Source: Hetaerina americana
Lineage: Eukaryota; Arthropoda; Insecta; Odonata; Calopterygidae
Assembly: GCA_022747635.1 (NCBI GenBank)
Contig: JAKTNV010000003.1
Location: 10,349,548-10,413,547 of the forward strand
Direction: 5' to 3'
Length of the DNA: 64,000 nt
The notes under the pieces were generated by a model. The model worked only from the letters and a program-made list of their open reading frames with translations, made no database searches and was not told the origin of the DNA. A program made the position numbers and the translations under genes. Shown piece after piece: positions 35,926-48,840 of the stretch. Every line of letters starts with the position of its first letter. Position 1 is the stretch's first letter.

Positions 35926-35987
35926 CACTATATATATATATATATATATATAACACTTAGCACTAGTGGACACAGACAAAAACACAG

Positions 35988-36059
<72 letters not shown>

Positions 36060-36126
36060 CTGTGTTTTTGTCTGTGTCCACTAGTGCTAAGTGTTATATA
36101 TATATATATATACATATATATAAGTG

Positions 36127-36195
<69 letters not shown>
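35774..36195. repeat. Compound (TA)n array with fragmented foldback arms
   Basis: (TA)n blocks (35774-35820, 35881-35924, 35931-35952, 35991-36057, about 36098-36120 and 36129-36195) are interrupted by pieces of the small-family arm in alternating orientation: 35821-35880 (plus), 35951-35990 (minus) and 36058-36097 (plus). Adjacent pieces form inverted pairs with TA spacers. This looks like repeated breakage, template switching or nested insertion at TA hairpins, or an assembly problem. Confidence 0.8.
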
Positions 36196-36198
<3 letters not shown>

Positions 36199-36449
36199 CA
36201 CTTAGCACTAGTGGACACAGACAAAAACACAGAAACACACAAAAAAGAGACTCACTATTTTTCGAATTTTCGGTGTTCGTTACCACCTTTATCAAGGAAG
36301 AGAGGGACAGAACTGAAGAGAGTTCTCTTCAGTTCTGTCCCTCTCTTCCTTGATAAAGGTGGTAACGACCACCGAAAATTCGAAAAATAGTGAGTCTCTT
36401 TTTTGTGTGTTTCTGTGTTTTTGTCAGTGTCCACTAGTGTTAAGTGTTA
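36196..36449. mobile_element. Foldback insertion, small family, copy 2
   Basis: Inverted repeat with arms 36196-36320 and 36325-36449 (125 bp, about three mismatches) and a 4-bp loop. Same family as 27741-27991, but the central C/T-rich part is a few bases longer and the stem sequence slightly different. A one-sided tail (36450-36488) resembling that at 27992-28025 leads into (TA)n. Confidence 0.85.
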
Positions 36450-36487
36450 TACATTATTATTCACGTCCGTGAGACTTTCAAAAAGTG

Positions 36488-36488
<1 letters not shown>

Positions 36489-36534
<46 letters not shown>
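36489..36534. repeat. (TA)n microsatellite
   Basis: TA array closing the right side of the foldback insertion. The LINE relic starts immediately after it. Confidence 0.96.
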
Positions 36535-36535
<1 letters not shown>

Positions 36536-36539
<4 letters not shown>

Positions 36540-37065
36540 CTTACAGAAAGGCAAAGTTAAATATTAAAATAGACGAGCAGGTAGAGCAGTTCACCTCTTT
36601 TGGTCGAATTTGGGACAAAGATGAGCAAAGTACGTAGTAGAGACATTACTATAATAATTGCTTCAGGTAAAGAAGCCTTTTCAAAGAGGTAGGAGATTTT
36701 ACCTTGGAGAACTTGAGTAAAGATGTCGAGATAATGCTAGCAAATATTTTTAACGTGGGCGTAGTTTTGAACTTCTCGGAAATTTAGTCGTTGCAATCTG
36801 AGAATAATCATACGTTAGAGGCTTTTGAGATACGAGCATGGAGAGAAATGGGAGGAAAATAAAATAAACAAATTATCGGAGAGGGGATCGTGGAGAACAA
36901 TTGAGAGAAAACAAGCAAATACGATGTAGGGCGCAGTACGTGGTAGTGGAATTTGAAGAATGTTATAGTGAAGAGAAGGTTGGGTAAGCGAGAGAGAGGT
37001 AGGAAAGGATTAAGCATATTTGACAGAATTTAGGGATGTAGAACGTACAAGGAGTTTAAGAATCA
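36536..37065 (+). pseudogene. LINE reverse-transcriptase C-terminal relic
   Basis: Plus-strand pieces in shifting frames: KAKLNIKIDEQVEQFTSFG then IWDKDEQST (usual motif KIDGxxVEQVxxFTYLGSxxxxDGRS), LENLSKDVE, LEAFEIRAWREM (usually RLEAFEMWxWRRM), and near the end GKRERGRKGLSIFDRI, a stop, and GCRTYKEFKNHS (usually GKRGRGRPRL...GCRTYKEL). Multiple stops and frameshifts. Related to the relic at 8640-9200 and in the same orientation. A common arthropod non-LTR family, long dead here. Confidence 0.68.
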
Positions 37066-37829
37066 TTCATTGTAATGCACGGTTTTTAAATAATAATTTT
37101 TTTATCAGGAGGGTCTTTCGAGGGTTACAGAAATAGAAGTACTGCTGTTTCGGGATATATAAAGAATTTAATACGGCAAATCGGTTGCGATTAATACACT
37201 GCTAATTCTATTGGTTGTAATACTACGATATGTTCTCTGTACTTTGGAATGATTTGTTAATTCCAATTTGGATGAAAGTATTCACTATATTATAATAAAA
37301 TTTTAATACTTTCATCTATGTATCAAGAAAACACGTAAGTCTTCAGAATTAATAAAAATAATTGTAAGGTTGAAAACGAGGTGGCTATAATTATAGCCAC
37401 CTCGTTTTTATTCCGACCATGAATTACTCCTTCCACCAGTATGAGAAAATCTTATCGGAAAGTAAATCGATCTTGAACAATCGAAATGCGGTCACACGGT
37501 CTTCGTGTAAACCAATCAATCCGCGTGTGAAGTGGATTTCTGATTGTCATTTTTCATTGCATTTACCTGATCATAGTATGAGGGTCCAAATAGTCGTATA
37601 TGTGTCAAACTTCATCAGGCATCTTCTTCTAAAAGGTATTTTAATGATACCAATTGCATGGAACGGCGTAATATTTGCTGTCTGTATTTCAATAATTATC
37701 TATGTTCTTAATATAGATGAAAGACTATAGTAATTAACATGAAGATTGGTTTGATATTTGATGGAAAATATTGCTTAGTGCAGTCTGTGTAAAGGTGCGC
37801 ACAAAACAGCTGTGGGATAGTATTAACTT
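37066..37829. other. AT-rich non-coding stretch with one palindrome
   Basis: Contains the perfect palindrome at 37373-37408. A 103-codon plus-strand frame (37419-37730) has no recognisable domain. Confidence 0.45.
37373..37408. repeat. Perfect 36-bp palindrome
   Basis: AAAACGAGGTGGCTATAA at 37373-37390 is followed directly by its exact reverse complement, with no loop. It may be a relic of a small foldback element or a strong cruciform site. Confidence 0.9.
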
Positions 37830-37885
37830 CTACATCCACACAATATCCCGCAAGCCGCCTCAAGGGCGTCTAGCGGGGGATGTTA
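37830..37885 (+). repeat. Hairpin-forming dispersed repeat, copy 1
   Basis: CTACATCCACACAATATCCC leads into a GC-rich hairpin (CCCGCAAGCCGCC ... GGGCGTCTAGCGGGGG). The same block occurs at 51676-51730. From memory, blocks of this type are widespread in arthropod genomes, but I cannot assign the parent element. Confidence 0.6.
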
Positions 37886-38199
37886 GGTCACCACCCTTTA
37901 TCTAGAATAAAACCACATGCAAAACCAAATTATGTTACCTCTACACAAATATTAGTTTGTTCACGCTCTCGACAAACGTTAATCACACGAAAGAAAATAC
38001 TTACATGCAACAATATTTAATAACAGGAAAGTATATTCAGATCATGCTGTAGAACTATTAAAAAGATGGGTCTATTAAATAAAAAGAATAAAATGCAGGA
38101 AGATCATCATCGCGCATCCTTTACTGGTGGTCTATGAGGCTTCCGAAGATCTGGTAGCTGAAAAAGTATACCGTTTATGTTTAGCTGGGAATTTCCAGA

Positions 38200-38272
38200 G
38201 TCGTCAACGGAATCGAAACCGTGTCCTCCGGTCAGTATAAGCGAATACTTGACAACTAGATTACGGCACTCA
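38200..38272 (-). repeat. tRNA-derived SINE head
   Basis: On the minus strand there is an A-box-like segment (CGTAATCTAGTTG) and a B box GGTTTCGATTCCG preceded by ACTGACCGGAGG. The latter block is shared with the SINE at 61276-61530 (ACTGACCGGAGGGCC...GGTTCGATTCCC), so the two are related. The cloverleaf is poor, which rules out a functional tRNA. SINE-like sequence probably continues toward about 38100 but I cannot place its end. Confidence 0.55.
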
Positions 38273-39740
38273 TTTGGAACGAATATTTACATGTATTTTT
38301 TTGGAAGAGAAGCATGAGGTAATAAATATAATGTACCCACACCCACTAATTTAAATAGTTAGTCATGATGAATACAAGTTTTATCTTTGATATCACAAAT
38401 AATTTAAACCAAACCAAACCCGAGTTAATTTTATAAAATCATTTTATAAAATATAAGTTATGTATACAAATGAGCGTACAATAGCAATGAGATTTAGATC
38501 ATGTTAAACCCCTGAAAAAATCCCTGCCTCATCACGATAATTTGACTTTTTTTCCTTCGTTACACGGTTAAAAATGACATCCATGTTTCATTAACTCTCG
38601 GAATACTCTACTTTCATGCATACATACATTGATAATTTCATTCACTATTATCACCACGACCGAATTCCGACACAAACTGCTGCAAACCTTGAATCATTGG
38701 AAAAATGGAAGAGGGATTCCCTCACTCGGTACATCTCGTTTGTTAATTACAGAAACATCTAAACAAAGTACCCAATTGGATACGATCGAATCTTAAATGA
38801 TAAGGGAAGCTCTTCATAAATGAATTTCAGATACTTAACCTTATTGTTCTCTTTCCCTTGGTTTTCAGTCCAAACAACTACATGAAAACAAAAAATCGAT
38901 TATTCAAAATAAATGATTGAAAGAATTTACTTGTTTGTTATCTGCAGTAAGTGGATTTATTTTAAAGAAGTCATGTGTAAATGAGGTTTAAATGGAAGTA
39001 CTCATAAGGGCACATCTGTTAGATTCCAGCCATAATTTTCTAACGGTGATAGAAGGTCTTTAGAATTATAATACTTGTTCTCATTTCCCGGTTTCATTTT
39101 AACGTTCAATTTTTGGAACGTTATATCAATGACGTTGTGGTTTCTGAAGCATTAAGTGCACGTGCAAGTCTGGGCGACAACTGTTATGTAATTTTTTTCC
39201 TATCCAATATGCTTTCGAGATATTATTTTTCACCATTCCAGAACTAAACAGAGTATTTTTATTATTATTTTAAACGAAGGGATACTCAAAAGATCCTCAA
39301 TCTCGTCTCTGGACCACCTCTCAATGATCAATATGGTTCTTATTGGCACAGCTGAACTTTACCGCAGAAAGTAAAGGCTAAAGAAAAATCTAACTCCTTC
39401 CTATAATGTTTCATATAATGTAGAAATAGATATAATAGATAGAATATATATGAAATAATTATTAATGTTAATATATTAAGTGTCGCTTAAGCGCAATATT
39501 AATACGTGGAGTGTGAATATTTCTGAAATCAAAGGTCATAACAGAATATGTAACTGTAAATTTTCACGTTAAACAAGATGTCAATACCAAACATGGCCTC
39601 GACATATTGTGTAATTATGTGTGTAAATAATTAAATATATGACTACGATAAATAAAAAGACATACTTAAATGATTCATAATGTTTTCTTGTTTTGTGCAC
39701 GTACGAAACTTTCCGGGCGGACAGTATTGAATCCTGTAAA
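38273..39740. other. AT-rich non-coding stretch, nothing recognised
   Basis: No supported feature. Confidence 0.5.
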
Positions 39741-40420
39741 CGGCCCAAGAATCAAAGGAAACAGCAGAAGAGGAGGTCGTGGGAGGGGTTTAGGGGGAGG
39801 CGTTGGACAGCGGAGTAAGATGAGCCTAACGCCGATCTACTGGCGATCAGTCGAGAGTTAAAGGCGCCGAGTGGCGATTCTGCAACACACGTGAAAGTGA
39901 GGGTGAGGAGAAAGGAGAAGTATCGGGCGGGGAGGAGGAGAGGAGAGGGGAGAGGTGCGCAGGGGGTTTCCGGAAAGGGTGTGGGGCGAGCTTTGGGGGT
40001 GATGTAGGAGGGGTCAGGTGAGCATCGGAGAGTGCTGAGGCAGGGTGGGGGCGAAAGGACGTAGGGAGGAGGGGAATGTAGGCGAGGGCTTTGCCGGATT
40101 GGGGTGCAGGGTCGAGGAGGGAGGGTCGGACGAAGGGGTGGGAGAGGTATAAGGGGAGGGGAGGCACTAGGGCGAATGTGACGTCATGCAGACGTCATAG
40201 CTGTGCTCCCCATCATCGACCATCGGATCTGAGCCGCGCCTGCTCCCTCTCAAAATCCCTTTTCTCCCTCTCTCTCTCCCTCTCTCTCCCTCGGTTCTCT
40301 CCTCTTCAATCCTCTCCCATTTCCCGTCCTCTGTCCCTACCTCTCTCACCGCGTTACCTTCCATTTCCCTTCCAAACAGATCCCTTCCCTGCTGCACATT
40401 GCCAAGCTCGCTAATATGGT
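39740..40420. other. GC-rich island with G/A to C/T switch
   Basis: Purine-rich on the plus strand from 39760 to about 40170, then pyrimidine-rich with (CT)n-type repeats at 40260-40300. Low-complexity open frames on both strands. CpG is moderately frequent. Confidence 0.6.
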
Positions 40421-43400
40421 GATCCAAAGGGATTTAATGAAGGCTTGTTTCCCGCAGCAAAGCTGCTCCCCTTGCATTCGCCGAGTAAATATCGAAATGC
40501 GATGGGAGAGTGCACCGGATTTACACCTTTACTCGTTTTTTGCCTAACCCGTGCACCCTCTCTCGTGCCCTACTCTTTAGTAGTTGGCAAAATCTATTTC
40601 GATTGCGAAGAGCTGGCGTGAAATTACTTATTTTTTCAAGGAAGCTTCCAGATCTTTAATTGGATTGCTATGGCTGAATGCTGTCTATGAATTACATTTG
40701 CAGATTACGGAATCGATTAATGATATTAACTCTTTTTTGAATCAGTTGCACCATGGTTATACATTCAGTAAGGACAGCTGTATTAGTTGGTAGTAAATGA
40801 CTTCACGATAGAATTCCCTGTTGGCAAATGGCCCAGAAAATTTGGTTTGCGCAAGGGAACACTGAGGATGAAATCAAAGATGTTCCTATCCTTTGGATCC
40901 GTCACTTGGTTACCGTGTTCATTTCTCATTCCGATGGCTCGTTTTCAGTTCTCGATGATGGAGTATTATACAATTACATGCCGGTCCCCACTTTGGTGCT
41001 GTGCATAGAGCGAGAGAGAGTTCAGTATAGTGCGTGGGAGTGCTTTTGTTGAGGATTGGATGCAGCCGACTCTGGATTTTTCCATCTTCTTTTTCCCTCT
41101 CACATTTCTATTTTTTTCTCTGGCGTTCCACGTATTATAAAAGAAGCGCATGGAATTCGCTCACATCCTAAAACAACTTCAGGTAAAAACAAGATCATTA
41201 GTCTCCAGGACTCTATTTCCACATTTCGCTACATACCCCTGCGTAATGAATAATACACTTTAATATGAAGCCCAAAAAATGAAACAAAAAACTTTGCGTT
41301 TCCGGAGGAGAGAATTTATTGCTGTCAACTAGTTTCGCTGCACTGTGGCATCATCTGGACTTATTATATTATGTTTTAATATTCCCAAATGTAAGAGAAT
41401 GGCTAAGAAAAATATTAACTCAATAGGAAATTTCTGTTTATTTTTTAAATGAATAGAGCACTTTGAGTGTAAAACCATCGCTGTATGACAAACACTCCTC
41501 AAAGTAATAGAGATTTTTTTGTTGTAATAAAATATTGTTTGATTGACTGTTATTAGGATTATTTCAAATAAATCGTTCGACTAAATAAATCATGCTGGAA
41601 ATAATACTCGAGCTATTGAAGGGATTCCAACGATTAGTATTTTGCTGCACATGATTTGTTCAGCATCATATTCCCTTTTATTTCCTTTTTAAAGCGAGCT
41701 TTAGTGGCACTCGTGTCAGATGGAGCCGAAACATCGGGTTTTAATCTCATCCGTGGAAATTGTAATTATTTCAGGCGTTCAGGGTTTTAGATTTGACGGC
41801 TCAATTCGTGTACGGTTCGGTGTGGAGAAGAAGCTGGTTCCCGATTGCCCAATAATAGTATTAAATGAAGCGTAGATCCAAAAAAAGCCTCTATCCAGGT
41901 GTTTTTGCGGTGTTTTTTATCGTGTAACCGATATTCGTGAGCAAGATTTAAAAATCAAAGACATATTGGTTACCTCTTACAAGAGATAATCAACATGATG
42001 ATAATATGAATTATATTCTTGTACATATCTGTTACATTCTCGATTGCCTGTGTGCGGGATATCAGTCTGCAGAATACACGTTTTGCGGATTATCCGTGCT
42101 ACTTTCTTCCCAGCGCCGCAAAATTTGAATAATATTGTGATCGTTGAGATAATTAAATGCTTCGAAATTGACTCATATGCTTTTAAAAAGTAAAAAGTTT
42201 AAAATAGCTGTGCATTCATAAAACTTTTTAATTTCCCAAACGTTGTTGATAGCCATTTATGTTTTAATTGAAACATTTTTGAATTATCCATACTTTCCCA
42301 TTATCGTTTCCTTCGTAATCCGTAGCGCGGAGAATTTCATAATCTCCTTAAAGGCGAGCGATTAGGTCTAGCAAATAGCATTCACTTTGCAACAAATAGG
42401 TTGTTTACTATCGATACTGCATTATTTTAATCGATATCATATGACGGATATGAATCCGTATCGGCGATCCTTCGCCAGTTATTCATTTTACCTGATTCCG
42501 CGATTGGTTTAGCTTTCTAAGGGGAAAACATTCTGATTTTCACTTAATGATGGTTCTGTGTCCTTGTAAAATTATAATTTCACCGTCATCAAAATGCTTG
42601 AACAGCGGAAAAGGTACCTTCCATTGTTTAAAAAACACGAATTAATCACAAATAATTGAAAAGGAGAGTATCCGTACACAGCCGTTTACTTATATCAGGA
42701 CATTAAGTTCCTCGTATTCTGGTTATATTTGTTTTTTTCTGTTATCCGTGAATCAACATGCATCCATTAACACGAATAATCGAGAGTTTACTGTATTACC
42801 ATTCATTTTCAATTACTGGTATATTAATTATGTTTTATTTCCATAGAAAAGCATGGAATGATTGTATAGATGAGTCATTGGGAAGGGGTGGGGTATTATT
42901 CAGAAAATTTCTTACTTTTATATCACGATTTCTAAATTTTTACACAAATACCCTGCAGTGCTCGGGAAAGGGTTGTATCTTGTGATTAAACATTTTTCAA
43001 TGAAACTTAGTTGTGTGATTTCAAAAAATATTGCAAAATACTTTATATCAACATTAACAATTTTTGCCTGCGTGAGCAAAAGTGATGTACAGGATGCTAT
43101 CCATGGTGTTTGTCAGATGAAATTCTTGAATCTACTAGCTTATTTCTCAAGCACACTGAACGATTAGTAATTATTGTATTTTGAAGAAATATGTTTTAAT
43201 TACAAAGTGTTTTGTTCTTTTTTCGCCTTGACAAAATCTATGATCATCGGTTCTTGCAATTAGATCATAGCATGTATATATTCTTATTTGGTTTCTAATT
43301 GGGGTTAAATTATTGATCTCGGTGGACCTCAAGAAAACTGCATTAAAAATAAGAATACAAGAGAACTCTTATTGTTGTGACAAAAATATATGATCTATCC

Positions 43401-46400
43401 AGATACGCCTTTTATCTTTTATAACCTTCCTTATATGACTGATGCTTTCTGTTTGTGAATTCTTAGACTCTTTTGTTGCGAGGGTGCAATTTTACATGTT
43501 TTCGCCTTCTATCGTACAAAGCTAGTTGATTGACACTTGAGGAAACTGCTCCTGTTTCGAAGCCACGGCTATATTATATGCTAAATCGCATTGATATTGC
43601 ACAATATTTGATATTTGAAGATATCCCATAAATATAATTTCCCTCAAACCTATTTAATAAACCCATTGTGTAGAGTGGAGAAAACCACCGTGTAGAGACT
43701 ACAGACAAAAATATATATCCATTTGAAATATCCCAGAAATTTGGACCCGGTATATCCGTTGTCATTTACGTCACCACCAATTACGTTTGATCTCATGATA
43801 ATTTAGCGTATTACGCCAAGACATCAAATATTATCCCGATGAATCTGGCCGAGCGTGCGGTGAAAAGCACCGGCATATAATAATGATGTACTTAAAAAAA
43901 TCGTTCAACAGAAATCCATTGAATCCGCTCTAAAATTAACTCACATACATCTGCAGAATTTAATCATATGTTTTTTTTAATTTTAGATGTCCTTTGAAAA
44001 CGATCGGCTCGATATCTTAAAATGGGTTGAAGTCTATCAGTAGCAATCATTCTCGCACACAAACACAATGTATCAAAAACTATTTTTGGCGGGGTATTCA
44101 GGAACTGTAGAGCCAAAATTATTAAATGTAGAATACAATGTATCTTTCATTTAATTAACATAAATTTCCACAAAGTTGAGCCGGAAACAATTGACTGTAG
44201 AGTTAAGTTACTAAAACAGAAAGATCAGTAGTTATAAAATATCATTTCATAACATCAAAAACTTATAAGTACTTCAGTGCAATCTAGTTCCTCTAGGTAC
44301 ATACTAATATCGATATCGAACATAAAGAATAAAATATTATATAAGAAATTATATCAATATTATTCTGCTAAGTCCTGAATACTTTGCCATTGTTAGGCTG
44401 AAAATTGAGCTAAGGAAACTTACTGATTAGGATACCATCTCGTGCTTCATTTTTCCTGCATTCAGGTAAAGATCAAGAAGAGTATTTTGTTAGCATGTAT
44501 TTTCTGTGAAAATTTGAAATTTAATCATAAACATGAATAACGAAGTTGCCGTCAATTACCCTACTTATAGTGTCGAAGACGATATTAATCACACCTTAGA
44601 AAATATTTCTTGGGGTAAAGTCATCGTGGCAACAAGGACGTAAATGGTTTTTCGGTAGATACTGATGCAAAATGCTATAAACCAAACAGTGCGTTCCGGA
44701 GAGCTTTTTTTATATTCCAAAGTATTTGTTGTGCCAGATCGGTAATTATTTTTGGAAAGGTATCGCAATAGCCAGTTTCAGAACTCAAAATGTGGGCAGA
44801 TTTAATGCATTGAAAGTATAGTGGTTAATTTGAGTTTCATTAGTTGCTCTATCTTCTATTATTTTGGATGGTCTCATTTCTTTCTTTTGCTCACTACTCT
44901 CTTCCTCTTCTTTGCTTGATTATGGTGTACACATTCAGAGTTGGAGGTAAATTAGAACAATTTCATATAACTTATAGTGTTGGGTGAGTTCTCCTAGGTA
45001 ATCCCTGGCTAGGATTAGAATCATACACTTAAGAAAAGTCTACTTGGTAATAATACTGTTGGGTGGACTTTTAGACATGATATTTTGGCTAACCCCCATC
45101 TTCGACCAAATGGTCTGTCGTAAGTATTAATCTTATAAAAATATAGGTCTCATTTGAAGGGAGAATTAATGTCTTTCAGTTCCTCTTACGTTGTCTAGGT
45201 ATGTAACTTTTGGTTACGTAAATCCATCATTAGTATATCTCTCATCCTATAATTTTGGAATTCGAAAAATTTTCCTTTCTACACCTTTTCATTTCGTCTC
45301 ATAAATCAGGAGCTAGTATCGAAGTTCTCTCGCCTTACGGGTCCAATTCAGGACTCCGGTTTAATTAGATTTCGAGTTTTACTACCCCTCTACGGTGTTA
45401 AAGAGTAATATTACGAAGTGATATTCCAAAGATTTTTCCTGCACATCGCGCCTTACCTTCATGTTTCCTTTGCGCTTTAGTCGTTGATTTGGTCCCTATC
45501 GTGCTTCAAGTTGCAGGTTCTTATATTTGCTGATTTCAGCGGAAACTGATGATTCTACTCTCTTCTTTTTGAGCGTAGGAAGATTGGCTTATTTAACGTA
45601 CCTGTACGTATTATGCATGTTATCTTCTCGCTCAGCGTGTGTAACGACTTTTACATAAATCGATGGATACGTGACGCCATTAACATCCTCATCTTATAAT
45701 TAAGAAGCCTATGCATAATGGATTTATTACTTATTTGCCCTGGTGAGTATATTGGAATTCCAAACTGCATGCTAAAAAAAGGGCTACTGACATTACTATT
45801 GAAGTATAGTAGATTTGATACAACTCCTCGGAATATTTTTGTTTCAGGTATTCATTTTTCATAATTTTCGCTTTTAATGTTTATTATTTTTAGGTGCCAT
45901 TGAATCACCAACTGGACTATCAAGTGGAGTTTCGACAATATATTTTTTGTTGAAAAATCTAAACACCCAAGTAATTAGCGATTTTTACAATGATTGAGAC
46001 TAGAATTTAAATAACGAGAATTATGTAAAAGACAATGGCTTATTTATTCTATGGTCAAAGTGTACATATGAAAACCTACCGCGTGATAGGAGAGTCCATT
46101 TCCACCATTAGGAATCATTGGGTGATTAGTTGAAGCCATGAGTTTGGGAAGTAGAGTGAAGGTTGTAGGAGAGAGATCCGGGCTTGGGAAAACTGCAAAT
46201 GTTTCAAAATTCATCAGAAGATATCGCATTGGCACTCAAATTCTCCGTACGGATTGAAATATGAATCGGAAATCCGTCCCTGTCCTAGAGTTTACCCTGA
46301 GAACTAGGATTTAAAACATACGCTTTAGTACTTTTGAAAAATAAATGGCTGGATTGATATTAGTTGAAGATATGGAGGCCATTTGGAATCAGGCGAGGGT

Positions 46401-48840
46401 AACAAATTTCAAGGAAGCGTGCAATATTTTTAGAACAGATTGAAGTAAAGTTGCATTACCAGTACATGTGTACGTGTATTGAATCGCCCGCAGGTTTTTT
46501 GCTCCTTAGGTGGTTGGTTTTTATCTATCCAATGCGGGATTCTTCATCCCTTCACGGATAGAATGGTCATTAGATCTTTCTGCTCTGCTGACTCCGCCTA
46601 GTCCCACCCCCCTCTCCTAATCGTGAAAACGATGCACGTGTTGGTTATGAATTCATCTCTCCCTTCTCTCCCTTCCCACCCTATGAAAGATCATCTCCTT
46701 CGACCCTTTCGTCTATTGGTCGGTAAGCGATTTACTCGAGAACGCCATTCGGGGACGCAGCCCCCACCCTCCATTCCTCTTACCCTATCCGCTTAAATGT
46801 ACCCCTACCCCCAAGCACGTAAGTAGTAATGGCCACGAGATATACCAATTCCTTATTTATGGTATATTGTTATTTATTACTTCATATCCATTGATATGTG
46901 ATTGATGAGGAACATATGGGAACAGGGATGTAAATGGAAGTGTATTTTCAGAAGAGCTGCCTCATCAAAGTGTACAGGGATACTCACTTACACATATATT
47001 TTTGTTAATATGTATGTTCGTCTTCTTTCTTGAAAAACATTTATCGATAGGAAGATAAAGACCCTGGGTGTGTTTATTTGAACAGTTTCGTTTTATATTC
47101 ACATTCCTTTGACCTTAGCAAAAGTTGCGTATCGTCATGCCGTTATTATTTCTCTACAAACCCACTGCAAATTTTTGCAGGACTAAGTTTGTAACAGCAG
47201 TGGATATTAGTTGTTTCGAGTGGTATGTCCTGTATCATACAAATATTTTTACGACTGATCGGCTTTTAAACTGCTCATGTGACCTTCGGTATTTGCTGGA
47301 GCAAGAATTTCGATTACTTCTGGATAACTGGCATATTTTTTGGCTGGTACGAAGTATTTTGCGTCTCACGGTCTCGAGTGATCGGAGGTCCTTTACGCCG
47401 AGATGCTAACTTCGGGGCTGTAGACTTTTGAAAACTTTCATCTGACCTAGCTTTATCGGGCCATGTCTGTGGTCCATATCAGAGCACTTAGTTTGCCATG
47501 AAAAACTTTTAAATTCATATAATTCTTTCTACTGCGTTCACATTAAGGTAAGAGTTCAGCCGTTTAATTCATCATTATCTAAAAGTGCATTTTTAGCATT
47601 TATTACTAATACTTATGTAATCCTTTTTTACTTTATCCACTAGTTTAATGGGATTGAAATTCATGATTTAGCAAGATTTTGTTCAGTTTGATCATAGATA
47701 AAGTTATATAAATGATCGCTTACTTTCCTATAGGTGACTACGATGATTTTTTTTATTGGAAATATTTAAGCACAACAGTCTCAAAATGTAAGACCCAGAA
47801 TTCTAATTCTTGCCCTGGTGGCTTTTATTTGTGGATCCGATGGTCTGTTTCACTTCTTACCATCAACAATTTACCAGGGAAACGAAAACATAATGAAAAA
47901 TATTAACCTTCTACAAGGGTTTAGGGACGGTGATTTGGATGCCAAATGAGCCACCAAAACTACCAAAATAAGACGGAACGATGCATTATAGCTTTAGCAG
48001 GAAACGATTTCAGTATTTTAGCTTCCATACCATGAGCCACTCAGGTTAAATTTATTCACTTTTATTCGTTCAATCTAGAAATATTTTCAGCGGTTGGCTA
48101 TTCACCAAGAGAATCTGGGAGGTTCTCCTTCTCTTTCAATGGTGGACGATTCTAAAAATAACGTTTTATCTTCTAAAAATATAATCAATGTATCACTTGG
48201 AGACCTTCTGCTCGAAACTTAACTTAAATATTTCTGTAGCTGAGTGATGTGTATATCATTAATATAAGTAAAAATTTGATTTCGCAATTGAATTATCCTT
48301 TTTGAAAACTCTTGGAGTCATCAATGTGCGAACATTTGTTGACCAACTAACTGACTTATCACGCACGTAGCCGAACTGCTTCCATTTTTTCCATCATATT
48401 GTGATAGAGAAGAGAACATTAGGCAGCCAAGGAAAGGGCAGAAATAGGATATAGGATAGGAAATAGGCATTTTGGACGGAATTAAGGGAAGAAGCAAGTA
48501 TGCGAAATTGAATAGGAGTTATTGATGCTTCAGACGTCAGGTTTTCTTTGTTAGGAGAGGTAAAGGAATATATCATTGTACCGTTGTTGAGTCTGTGTCC
48601 ATTCAAATCCTACCTTAACTGGTAGAATATCTAATGATAAACTGTTATAGTTCACCCATTCGACTTGTCTACCCTAATGACAAAGGACTTCTGGATACGG
48701 TACGTTGAGAAAACAGCCGGGCGGAATACCTTTTCACTTATCGATCCATTCACAAATCACCTAGACCGGCAAACTTTGTGTCAATCAGATCAGAGTGAAA
48801 CAATTGAGCGCCGTTAAGATTGCTAGGACCTAGTTAGTCG
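40421..48840. other. Long AT-rich non-coding stretch
   Basis: More than 8 kb without an open frame above about 75 codons and without a domain match. Only the retroelement motif at 41318-41372 and a possible second one near 41716-41742 were noticed. Probably intergenic or a large intron. Confidence 0.5.
41318..41372 (-). other. Hammerhead-like retroelement motif
   Basis: On the minus strand CCAGATGATGCCACAGTGCA is followed by GCGAAACTAGTTG. AGATGA, a stem GCCAC...(G)C and GAAAC follow the hammerhead order. One core base differs and the stem has a mismatch. Such blocks are found near the ends of Penelope-like elements. No coding part was found beside it. Confidence 0.42.

Noticed and set aside
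35717..36353. Tyrosine-isoleucine repeat peptides on both strands
   Set aside because: Direct translation of (TA)n microsatellites.
41716..41742. Another hammerhead-like motif (AGATGGAGCCGAAACATCGG)
   Set aside because: The stem between the core box and GAAA is missing, so only the GAAACATCGG end resembles the family; too weak to list.
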